A DNA stretch of 19,968 nucleotides from Carex sylvatica (lineage: Eukaryota; Streptophyta; Magnoliopsida; Poales; Cyperaceae): contig CAXKVR010000725.1 in NCBI GenBank assembly GCA_964058845.1, forward strand, positions 1 through 19,968. Direction: 5' to 3'. Every line of letters begins with the position of its first letter. Within the stretch, counting starts at the first letter, position 1. The notes under the pieces were generated by a model. It had not been told where the DNA came from. It made no database searches and saw nothing but the letters and a program-made list of their open reading frames with translations. The translations under genes were made by a program, and so were the position numbers. Below, piece after piece: positions 8,966 through 18,057 of this stretch.

Positions 8966-9511
8966 TCTCCCACTCATGAAAATTCCTTGTGTAATGTTGG
9001 TCTCAAAACATAACTGCGCATTCTTGTGTACTGTAAAGGAAGAATAGGTTTTCTTTCCTTAGCATGGCATGGTTGGGGCCCAATCTAACATGCTGTTTCT
9101 CAATGGAAGAGCAGCGGAGAAACTTATGATTATGTTTTTTTGTGGATAGGGTTTGTAATATTGCATACTGTGCCAGCATTGTATGAGAGGTACGAGGACA
9201 AAGTTGATGAATTTGCAGAGAGGGGCATGACTGAGATCAACAAACATTACAAGGTGTTGGATACTAAAGTACTTAGTAAAATCCCCATAGGTCCTTCAAA
9301 GTCTAAGAAGGTGCAGTAATTTGTGCTATGTTATGGCTTTTGCTTTTGTTTAGGCTGGGTTATTGGTATGAAGATTGAAGTGTTTATCTTAAACATATAT
9401 TTGCTTGCTTCATATGTCAAGTTCTCATGAACACTGTAGGTGTGGTTTCTGAAGCAGAAAGTTTCTAGTTAGTTGTTATTTTCCTTTCTTGGGCAATGTA
9501 CATATGAATGG

Positions 9512-9551
9512 TTTTTTTTTTTTTTTTTTTTTTCTTTTTTTCTTTTTTTCT
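9512..9551 (+). repeat. Long T tract downstream of the reticulon pseudogene
   Basis: Twenty-two T residues followed by T-rich sequence broken by single C bases, about 190 bases after the reticulon stop. No gene is seen from 9320 to about 9950. Confidence 0.9.
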
Positions 9552-9761
9552 GGTTTGTACTGGTAAGTACTTGACAGTTGTCCAGTAATTAAGGAACCTT
9601 ATTATTGATTTTGGTTTCTTGGCTAGACAAGCTGTGTAGCACGATGAGAAAACCTAGTTAATTTCTTATTGGGAGGGAACCACTTAATATTAAAACAAAA
9701 AAATGAAGGTCATGTTCGATTGTGAAGTGAAGTTAATGAGAATTAAATTTCTTATTTCATA

Positions 9762-9880
9762 TTATTTTTTATATTTTACGTCTTGTTGATTTTATATGTT
9801 ATTTTTCATATTTTACATCTTGTTTGATAGTATACTCTTATGTTATTTTTCATATTTTATATTTTTTTTTGATAGCATGA
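9762..9880 (+). repeat. Imperfect AT-rich tandem repeat
   Basis: TTATTTTTCATATTTTA recurs at 9799 and 9843, with a one-base variant at 9762; TCTTGTTTGATAG-like spacers follow the copies. Spacing is uneven (37 and 44). Confidence 0.65.
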
Positions 9881-9956
9881 AACATTGTTTAAATTAATCC
9901 CTCCCCTAAGATGTTAGAAAATAAAAATTTGCCTATAAAAGTGGATTATACTAACA

Positions 9957-10428
9957 CCTTTTTTGGATGGAGAGTAGAGGAAGGGAGGGAATGGAAAGAA
10001 AAATGAATCGTGTTTGGTTGATAAAATTATATCAGAGGTGAAGGGTATAGGAGGTTAAAGGTTTTAAGTTTGTATTATTATAATCAATAGAATCGGTTTT
10101 CCTTCCAATTTGAGGTGTAACGGATGAAAATAATTTTTGTTGCAAATAATTTTAGAAAAAGTAACATAAATGTCCAATCCAACATTTTACCTATATAATT
10201 CTTATACAATATACTTTTTTTCAATCCTAAAACAGTTACCGAATTTTTCAATAACATCTTAAATTTTAATCAATCAAAGAAATAAGATGGAAAGAAAAGT
10301 TTAATTTATTTTTTCTCATTAATTATTTAAACACAAAGAAGTTAAATATACTAATCTTTCTATTCTATTTTATTTCATTTTATTCTTTTATATCCCATTC
10401 CTTCTTTTACTCTCCATCCAAACAGGAG
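9957..10428. mobile_element. Candidate 472-bp terminal-inverted-repeat element (MITE-like)
   Basis: The left end TTTGGATGGAGAGTAGAGGAAGG (from about 9962) pairs with the reverse complement of the right end (TACTCTCCATCCAAACAGG, 10408-10427), with loose pairing continuing inward for some 30 bases. The interior is AT-rich with no coding. I could not identify a target duplication, so the superfamily is open and the exact ends are approximate. Confidence 0.55.
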
Positions 10429-10557
10429 TAAATATAAAGTAAGTTAATTCACATAAAAAAGTAGTGATTTATTTCAGATTAATTAATTTTTAATTTCATC
10501 TTATAAAATTACAAAACATGATTCTTAATCTAAACAGAATTTTAAATAATAAAGTCA

Positions 10558-11745
10558 TTAACCAAATTCAGGGGGCTTGCCACATTTATCCATTGCATTT
10601 TCATTGTCGTTGTCGAAGAGGTACACATGATCACAGCTCTCTTGGCTAACATATCTCCTTTGCACATCCACAGCCCAACCCTTTATCCTACACAGAGACA
10701 TGTACTTGAACTTTTGCTTCTTGGACTACAGATTTTTCATGTTTCTTTAATATCATTTTACCTTGTTTACAAACACGGCAAATCATACAGAGAAATTGAA
10801 AAAAAAAAAAAAAGTAGATTATGTGGGAGATGATTAACTACTTCACGGCATTTACCTTTCTAGCTAGATTCTCCTCAAGATCTTCGAGAACAATTTAGAT
10901 TTATGGATGTCAGAAAATAGAGCCGGGGCCACTTTAGAACACTCCTCGTCCGTTAGTTGGCACAGGCTAATTGTTTCTGTATCCACTGAATCTTGTACCA
11001 AATGCTGGTTTGAAATCCAAAGTTTTTTACCAGAGCTAGTAGTGGTGCTGGTTCATTGAAATTAATTATGTTCAACTACAATGCATAATAACACAACCAT
11101 ATTAAACATTTGGTGAACTTTTCCTCAAATTCATATATACATGTAAAGAAATTATCCTAAAAAAAGTAGGAAAGGGCAAAATTGGTGAATTAGGAATCAA
11201 ATACCATATTCTACCTTTAAAAAGACCAGACTGGTACAAAGCTTTAAATCTTTGGGGTTCTCTATTTCTCTATCCTTTTGTTTTCATGTTTTCAGGATAG
11301 AACAAGTTGGTTAATATTCTAAGTTGCGCAAAGGGGAATAAAGAAACATAAGAGAAATTGTCCATATAACTCAATAGAACCCCTGTTTTCCTAATTATTA
11401 TCTGTAAAAGTTTGTGCACACGAGAGAAATTCTGTTGAAGGTTTTGTTGGAAAAAATGGATAAACACCTAACAATGGCTTAACACTCATAATTCATCATT
11501 TGTACACAGAAATGAAGGAAACAAATGTGCAAATTGGCTAAGAGGAGTAAGACTAGAGAAGACTAACCATAGAGAAGCAAGCTTACCAGTCTCAGATTTC
11601 AGTACTGCGAGCACCATTGACAAATTTCTACAATGTGCACACTTCCATAGGCAAGGGAAACCTACCTCTTGCAAATGTTAGCTTCGAGTTGGGGGTTTCG
11701 GGTGAAAGCGGAGCTCCCATGGGCTTTTAAAGCCATGGAACCCTA
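10558..11745 (-). pseudogene. Unrecognised gene or gene relic, exon-like pieces on the minus strand
   Basis: I do not recognise this. On the minus strand, an acceptor-like TTTCTAG precedes an ATG at 11736 opening MALKAHGSSAFTRNPQ, with a donor after 11666 (AAGAG|GTAGGT). A 41-bp exon (11627-11587, RNLSMVLAVLKSET) fits its phase and ends at GTAAGC. Farther on, about 11033-10864 reads SSGKKLWISNQHLVQ, LCQLTDEECSKVAPA, then HKSKLFSKILRRI and TAG. Overlapping stretches in the other frames also look codon-like (for example VLEDLEENLARK just before GTAAAT at 10854). A last piece ends at 10558 with YLFDNDNENAMDK and KPPEFG. The phases do not join into one clean model, so either an exon is missing from my model or this is a decaying gene. 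A leader exon could lie at 13391-13535. Confidence 0.35.
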
Positions 11746-12476
11746 GAAAGACCATCAACGCTTTACAATTGAAGAAGAAATGAGAATCAACGGCTCAGAA
11801 AAAAGCCGACAACAACTAATAAAGTTAATCTAATCAAGTGCAGAAAAGAAATGAACAGGTTAGGAAAGAAAGGAAAAACAATCAATTCTCCCAGCTCTAC
11901 CAAACCAACACAGATTTGCAATCAGTTTTTATATTATTATTACCTTTGTATCTATATTTAATTATTTCATTTTCTGAATCAGCACTGGCAAAAGATCATC
12001 AACAATGTACTTCGTGTTTTTTTTTTCTGGAAACAAGGACCTCGTCTCCTCAATGCCCAGACATAAATTTCCATTTTTGTTCTTTTTAAGATTTTATGAA
12101 AAAATCATTTTACACAATAAATATAAATTAAAACTAACCACAGGATAAACAAAGCAAGATCAAGTAAATGACACTGATGGACCACCTCATAAAATTTTTG
12201 TATATACAATTTTTAGCCAACTGGAACTAAATGCACAATAATGTAAGAACCCCACATTCATTTGCAGTGACTTCCTCTCTTTATTTTATTTTTATTTTTT
12301 TTGTTCTTTTGAAATAGTGTTTACACTAATTTCATTCTCCATTCAAACTGTTCCTACCAAGGGTTTATGCTTCCGTATGGACAAAAACGTCTAACACGCA
12401 TTAGTGACTACGGTCAATTTCTAGAGTAATTCTCTTATCATTTTAGAAAGATAGATAAAAAATAACAAAAGAAAAG
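11746..12476. other. Non-coding interval
   Basis: AT-rich DNA with leader-like sequence for the minus-strand candidate near 11746-11830. I see no gene; the 83-codon frame at 11838-12089 has no recognisable content. Confidence 0.45.
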
Positions 12477-12493
12477 AAGTGTATGCTGCTACT

Positions 12494-12748
12494 TCTTTTT
12501 CTTCTTCAAAGGCTTTATTCCCAAACAAGTTGGGGTAGGTTAGAAATGAAACCCAACCGGAATCAGCAACACAGGAGCTTTCCAAGTGGTCACCCATCAT
12601 AGTACTACTCATGTCCAATTCGTGAGGGTTTCATTTCCATAAAAAGGCTGTTTTTTACCGCTGGCTCGCCAAGCCTATCACGATTCACGAACCCTCCTCC
12701 TTTTTCCTGCCTTGGAACAGGCTATGTAGAAACTACACAGATGGAGTT
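12494..12748 (-). mobile_element. 255-bp SINE with a 5S rRNA-like segment
   Basis: Flanked by perfect 17-bp direct repeats AAGTGTATGCTGCTACT (12477-12493 and 12749-12765), a target duplication of the length left by LINE-type retroposition. Read on the minus strand it begins near AACTCCATCTGTGTAG, has a B-box-like GGTTCGTGAATC, then a 5S rRNA-like block (12610-12566), then CCCCAACTTGTTTGGG, a phrase I recall from 3' regions of plant SINEs, and ends in an A/G-rich tail (GAAGAAGAAAAAGA) abutting the target repeat. No protein is encoded. Cassandra-type TRIM elements also carry 5S sequence, but the unequal ends, the purine-rich tail and the 17-bp target repeat favour a SINE. Confidence 0.8.
12566..12610 (-). 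repeat. 5S rRNA-derived segment inside the SINE
   Basis: On the minus strand GAGTAGTACTATGATGGGTG is followed by ACC, a short variable stretch and CTCCTGTGTTGC, matching the 3' half of plant 5S rRNA (GAGTAGTACTAGGATGGGTG, then CTCGTGTTGC) with few changes. The 5' half of 5S rRNA, including most of the internal promoter, is not evident, so this is not a 5S gene. Confidence 0.75.
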
Positions 12749-12765
12749 AAGTGTATGCTGCTACT

Positions 12766-13335
12766 AGATCACAATTTTTGTCAGTATACTGCTACTAGAC
12801 CTGACCACTGGGATAACTAACACAATGAACAAGCCATCATCGGAGTTCTGTTTCTTTGCAGTGTGGATGTGTGATATCCAATTAATAAAGATGTGACCAT
12901 AATTATCAAAACCTCAAGTATGTACAAGTCTGCCATAAAATACACGCATCTGTGGTCGATATTCTCACAAGCATTTGAATTTAGCCTTTTAATTTTCCAA
13001 TGCACTTCCCTTTTATTTCACTATTTGATTGCAAAACTAATCCCGGCCAATGTAGAGTTACATACTGTTATAAGTTTTATAAACAGAAACAAAATAAACT
13101 TATATTAATGTAAGAACAATTGTATGGTAGTAAATAAATGCAGTGAGGAAAAATGAAAAAAAAGAAAAGAAAAAGAGTATGCTACAGAATGTAGACATTA
13201 GATATTTTGGTGAATATCCAAACAGTCAATCTCACCAAAATCAAACGCAACTCAACATTAGTTGAGACCAGCAAATATAGTAAATCAACCTATATGACAT
13301 TATACATAAAAAAAAAAAAAATCTTAGATTTCTTG
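12766..13335. other. Non-coding interval
   Basis: AT-rich DNA. A partial third copy of the SINE target phrase (AGTATACTGCTACTAGA) lies at 12782, so the site was already a short tandem repeat. The two overlapping 62- and 71-codon frames near 12817-13108 are unsupported. Confidence 0.45.
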
Positions 13336-13390
13336 TTATGACGGTACAGGCATTTGACACCGTAATTCACAACTGAAAGAGGGGGAGAAA

Positions 13391-13535
13391 GAGTACCAAC
13401 AACCGTGTGTTTCTCTGGGCCTAGAACCGACCAGCCGTGAAGCAAATCGGTGGGATCTCCGATGGAGGAAACCCCCAGGTAGACAGGTAGTAAAGACCGA
13501 AGGAAATGAAACGGAGAGGAAAAGCAAAAAAAAAT
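13391..13535 (-). other. GC-richer leader-like block, possible untranslated first exon
   Basis: On the minus strand a pyrimidine-rich start (CTTTTCCTCTCCGTTTC) leads into a GC-richer block ending at a plausible donor (TTGTTG|GTACTC). It stands out from the AT-rich flanks and looks like a plant 5' leader. It could belong to the minus-strand candidate at 10558-11745, about 1.6 kb downstream, but nothing proves this. The 63-codon frame inside shows no domain. Confidence 0.3.
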
Positions 13536-13592
13536 AGAAAATAAAAATCCGAGGAATGCAGAGTATAATCGTTAGGTTATGTCAACTTTCAT

Positions 13593-14109
13593 TGTTTGAC
13601 AACACTTCTTAATCCGAATTAGGATTAAATCTTAAATAAGCTTAAGAAATCAATGTTCAATTGTCTTAATTTCAAAGTAATAGTTCAAAAAATTAAAAGA
13701 AGGGGTACAAGTGTCTTAAGACGAATTTGTGTTCACTGCATTAACTCAAAAGGGAATCTTTTGAGTTAATAAATCTCAACCGTTTGATCTGTTTTAAAAT
13801 TCGTGCAGACTAGATCCACACTAATGTTGAAAGACTTCTAATGTTGTAGGCAGGTGCCAAATTAGCTCCGTTTAAAATCAGATGGTTCATATTCATTAAC
13901 TCAAAAAAATTTCTTTTGAGTTAATGCACAGGATACGCATTCGCCTTAAGACTCGGGCTGAGGATTAAGATCCGGGCAAAAAAGAGGTTAAAGAAGGTGA
14001 TCTTAATCTATGCTAAAAAAACCAGTGTTCGACATGATTAAGCGACTAAAGAAACTAAATAAAGCTTCTTTAATCTTAAGGAGACTTAAGGAAGCTTTGC
14101 CGAACAACC
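13593..14109. mobile_element. Candidate inverted-repeat element, diverged
   Basis: The left edge TTGTTTGACAACACTTCTTAA and the reverse complement of the right edge (TTGTTCGGCAAAGCTTCCTTAA) are alike, with further loose pairing of CTTAAG/TTAAT-rich sequence inward. No clear target duplication is seen. It encloses the two-hairpin unit at 13741-13924, which may be a nested insertion. Confidence 0.45.
13741..13924. repeat. Small inverted-repeat unit with a hairpin at each end
   Basis: Two related palindromes, TTAACTCAAAAG-GGAAT-CTTTTGAGTTAA (13741-13769) and TTAACTCAAA...TTTGAGTTAA (13896-13924), bound a 126-bp core. The core's ends (TCAACCGTTTGATCTGTTTTAAA and the complement of its other end) also pair loosely. 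TGCA borders both sides. This looks like a small foldback or MITE-type element. Confidence 0.6.
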
Positions 14110-14149
14110 CCTATAGGACCGAATTGATGTTAAATGATCAATTCGAATC

Positions 14150-14590
14150 ATTGAAATATCTATTTTATAACTGATGTGTCTACGTCTGAAAATATTAAAA
14201 TTTTAAATTAATTTAGTATAAAGTTAAGCAGTCAAAATTAAAAGATTCATAATTTAATTTTAATGCGTTTATTTTTTAAATATTTTTTTATCACTCGACT
14301 CTATACAAAATTAATTTTAAAATTTACAATTTTCATATGTAGATATAACACTCATAAAATAGATAGATTTCAACCGTTAACTGATATGTCTACGTCTGAA
14401 AATTTTAAGCTTTTAAATTAATTTAGTATAAAATTAACAAGTCAAAATTTAAAGGTTCATAACTTAATTTTAATGTATTTATTTTTCGAATGTTTTTTTA
14501 CCACTTGATTATATACAAAATTAATTTTAAAATTTAAAATTTTCATATATAGACATATCACTCGTAAAATAAATAGATTTCATCCATTTA
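14150..14590. repeat. Tandem pair of 210-bp palindromic units
   Basis: CTGATRTGTCTACGTCTGAAAA occurs at 14171 and 14381, and the following 200 bases match between the two copies. Each unit is itself an imperfect inverted repeat: its start (AAATATCTATTTTATAACTG) pairs with its end (TATAAAATAGATAGATTTCA). The units share a border near 14370, as when two palindromic MITEs insert or duplicate in tandem. There are no coding frames. Confidence 0.75.
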
Positions 14591-14599
14591 GATTTGACA

Positions 14600-15300
14600 T
14601 TTGAAACTAATTCGATAGATTTTAGAATTGAGTTTACAAAGGAACTTAATGAAGTTAAGAACCCCTAATTCTGCTCTTTAAATTAATTATTGTAATAATA
14701 CCATCATTCAATTTAATATATCCGACTCTCATAAAAAAAAAAAAAGCGTGACATCAATTTTTTTTTTTCTCCTAAGCATGTCGTACAGAGGAAAGACGAC
14801 TAAATTTAATCAAATACGATAAAAATATGGTATTATTGAAAAATCATAGATAAAATGAGCCTACATGTATACTATATTTCTTTCTACATACGAATTTTTT
14901 TTTGTCAGATAAATTAACTTTGAGTCTTTGACACTTCTGTAAATATGAAGATTTTATAGATATTTTAAATAAATGTATATTGTGTCTATAAATCAATGAC
15001 AAAACTAATTAAAGAGGATATTGTGCAGGTAATTTTATTACATATTTTAATAAGAATAAAAACTTCTTTAAAGAAAAATACTTAGATTTTTTTCCTTCTT
15101 AAAATTTTCTTAATGGAATAAAGTTTTAAAAAAGTCCAGGATCAATAAAAACATATATTTTTTACCATACAGTGAAACAATAAGTTGAGGAGCATACGCG
15201 ATCCAATAAATTGAGTAATGAATTAATATGGCCACTTAATTAGTTAATTCTGGATCTAAGTTGTAGAGATGTTTAGTCCCATTAAGGATGAAGAAAAATT
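14600..15300. other. AT-rich interval, nothing seen
   Basis: Very AT-rich with A and T runs; no open frame, RNA or repeat that I can support. Confidence 0.5.
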
Positions 15301-15332
15301 AAAATGAAGGTTCCAGCAAGGGAAGTCTGCCT

Positions 15333-15668
15333 ATGGCAGCATGGCTGTTTTTCTTTATTCATTTAGGGTGTGCTCCAGAAGGTGGGGAAAGGAGAGGAGA
15401 GGAGGTAAAAGAAGGGGTGATTGGATTGTTCGAAGAGTGTTTACTTGCTCCACAAACTAAAATTTTGAAAGGAAATTACGGGAAGACGAGGATTGTCCGA
15501 AGGGGTGAACCAGTTGCTAGATATGCGTATTACAGACCGCATATCAATGCATATGATGTGAGAGACTGCATACCATTGCGAACAAAAATATTATTTCAAC
15601 AAGACGAGGAATGCTGCCGGAGGGTAGAGATGAATTTAGGATTGATTCTGGTAATGCAATGGGCTTGA
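15333..15668 (+). CDS. Uncertain 111-codon open frame, unrecognised
   Basis: Opens with ATG at 15333 and contains GNYGKTRIVRRGEPVARYAY and later YDVRDCIPLRTK. Composition is less AT-rich than the flanks and codon use is mixed, but no domain is recognised. The 3' part (from about 15545) lies in the inverted duplication, downstream of and antisense to the ankyrin-AAA gene; the paired region at 4170-4275 does not keep the frame's 5' half. It may be a fragment of a lost gene or chance. Confidence 0.2.
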   Translation: MAAWLFFFIHLGCAPEGGERRGEEVKEGVIGLFEECLLAPQTKILKGNYGKTRIVRRGEPVARYAYYRPHINAYDVRDCIPLRTKILFQQDEECCRRVEMNLGLILVMQWA

Positions 15669-18057
15669 TTCTGGTAATGCTGGTAATGAACTAAGGAATT
15701 CATATGAACCATAGAATTATGTAAGAACATATATATATGAACCATCTCTCTTTTCGTTTTCACTTGTGTAGTTTTATATTGATAATCAATCAGTAAAACA
15801 GCATACTTGTATGTTGTAAATTCTGACAAAAAGTTCATATTACGGATGACATTTCTTTTTGAAAAACACAATTAATAATAACCCAAGTTAATGGGCCGTG
15901 GAGTTCATTGGACATGAAGAGAAAAGAGAAATCTGAGATTCACATTCACCTTGCCCATTTATGTAGTTGCATTTCGGCCTACGAGGGGAACAAATGGATG
16001 TCACAAAAAAATTAAGTCACAAAAATGCAAGTTCGAACTTATGCTGCAGAAACGAAAACTACATTTTAGATTATACGCCAACAAATTGAAGCCAGTTCCT
16101 GATCCCAATTCCTAGATACCCTCACATCAAAAGAATACCAAAAATTAAAGAATCGAGAAATTGTTTCCAGGGACACTAAATTCAAAATAACATCTATAGC
16201 CCTGAAAAACACAAATACTCATATGACCACTAAAATATAAGAAATATATACATACACCCATTCAAGCAGAGAAACAATTATAAGAGAGGTAGTTTGATAT
16301 TTTTGCAGAAACTGCTATAGAGGGGCAAAAGAATCCATACCAATGTTTTGTACTAACTACTAAGGCATCCATGACAAAATCAATAATGCATTACTCAATG
16401 GGAATGCTATAAATGACATTCTGAACTTTGGAAATTGATTTAATGACATTTCCAAAATAAAAATAATGAATTAAACAAAACAAATGTAATTCAAACCTAG
16501 AAACAGCACTACACTCTTCAAACTTCATCCGGACTCTCCTCTAAAATCTGATGGAGTCCCTTCTCCAAGTCACCTAAAGTAATAGTCACCATCAACTCAG
16601 TATCCTCCACATCAAAATCTAGCCGTTCGTCCAAATTATCCCGGGCATTCTTCAGCCAGGGTATAATCAAACCTCCATTCCACTCCTTCCTCAATTTCTC
16701 GGTCGTCTCCTTCTCAATAAGCCGGGCAAGAGCATGAATAGTACAAAACTGGTGCAATTTGTACCCCTTCAAACAATGTATCTTCAGGTGTAAAATCTCA
16801 GCAAGTTCTAGAGGGGTGAAATCGTCGAAGTAGAAAAACTTCTCGACCCGTCGACGAAAACCCTCATTCGCGTCAATCACGCGCTTCATCGGTTCGCGGT
16901 ATCCAGCAAAAATGACAACGACTTTGCCTTCATCCATGACTGACATGATCTCCTCAAGCGCCTCTATCCCATAGTCCTTGTCGTCAGATTTCTGCATCGG
17001 TATCAACCTATATGCCTCATCCACAAAGAGTATCCCTCCTTCTGCTTCTTTTATCTGTGAATGCATGGATTGATTTGGTTCAATTTAATAAAACAAACAT
17101 TGGATTATGGTAATTGAATGCATTAATACATCATGTCAGTTGGCGCATGTTCCTTGGCTATTGATTCTGGTATGATTTTATTGTCGAGTTGATTTAATGC
17201 GTACGTAATAAAACATGACCAGTACAATTAAGACTTGAAATGCCTTAGGTTGCGTTACCTTACCTTACATTACTGCATAAGCAATGTCAAGCACATTCTA
17301 ATTTCTAGGGCTCAATTCTAACATCAATAGCGACATTCTATGTACCTTTCGTCTTGTCTTTGGTCCTGTATGCCCCACAAATTCACCAACAAGGTCTGTC
17401 CTTTGCACAACAGTTACTCTATCTGTAGGTAAAATCCCTACATGATGCAGAAGCTTGCCGAGAATATGAGCTACCATGGTTTTACCTGACACCAAAACAT
17501 TAATGTATTAGCCTGATTAAAACTTAAATCTCAGCTCTTTTACAGGATAAACAGAAAGTAAAAAAAATAAAAATAAAGAGGTACTATATAAAAACAAGTT
17601 GCATTTCCGTAGTCTTGGAGCAAAATTTTACCGGTCCCTGGGTTACCCAAGAAAGCCATATGTGGAACCTTTCTTTCTTCAATGTCCAAGCCCATGGCCC
17701 GTCGCTTCTCATCCAAAAGCATCCCCCGGGCCCACTTCTGCATTTGTAACTTCATCTTTTTCAGCCCAATAACATGAGAAATAGATTTGTCAAACTCAGC
17801 CATTACTTCTGCCTCTTGACATGATTCAAGTGCCTTTCTCTTTCTCTGCATCAGTTGGTGTTGATTAAGCAAATTTCTCAATCTCTCGTAAGTGGGACCC
17901 GCCAGCAGATGGTCTATTGGAGTCTTCCCTTCCTGATTAGGAGTGTTCAATTTAGGACAGGACTTAGCAAAATTTCCAAACATGATAACATAAATTAATT
18001 CTAATTAAAAGAAATTAAGCTTGTACATTGTCCTTTATGCTACATTCCGCATTATGG
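15545..18057 (-). repeat. Right arm of the inverted segmental duplication
   Basis: Holds exons 5-7, part of exon 4 and the downstream flank of the intact ankyrin-AAA gene. Its flank (15545-16517) is recognisably paired with 3321-4275, with small indels such as an extra stretch near 15968-15995 and a short CATTACCAG duplication near 15650-15690. Confidence 0.9.

Larger units (their letters stand above)
5926..9319 (+). pseudogene. Reticulon-like (RTNLB) pseudogene
   Basis: Four exons of a plant reticulon-homology domain: 5926-6103, 6319-6459, about 8848-8917 and 9150-9319. Exon 1 here shows ADVLLWR, then, only by changing frame, the matching KKSALGALATATAI and ELLNYRLLTLISH. Two bases are missing after TGGAGA, a TGA replaces the expected Trp after ATAI, and one further base is lost. 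Exon 2 reads TLPGIQELQISEE, then TGA at 6365-6367 and 6386-6388 and a frameshift before LRNVTLGHDLKKFLM. Exon 3 (GLWVLFVVGSWFDF) lacks its AG acceptor (TTGCAATG). Exon 4 is intact: GFVILHTVPALYERYEDK to KIPIGPSKSKK and TAA at 9317-9319. Reticulons shape tubular ER through two long hairpin membrane segments; these disruptions should abolish that. The kept introns rule out a processed copy. The exon encoding the N-terminus and the LFGR-type entry to the domain was not found. Confidence 0.88.

Noticed and set aside
5926..9319. Processed (reverse-transcribed) reticulon copy
   Set aside because: Three introns remain at phase-compatible positions with recognisable borders, and no poly-A with target duplication encloses the locus.
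9957..10428. Assigning the 472-bp inverted-repeat element to hAT or another superfamily
   Set aside because: No convincing target duplication could be found at either edge, so superfamily is left open.
12494..12748. Functional 5S rRNA gene or Cassandra LTR
   Set aside because: Only the 3' half of 5S is present and mutated; the element has a purine-rich tail and a 17-bp target duplication rather than LTR ends with a 5-bp one.
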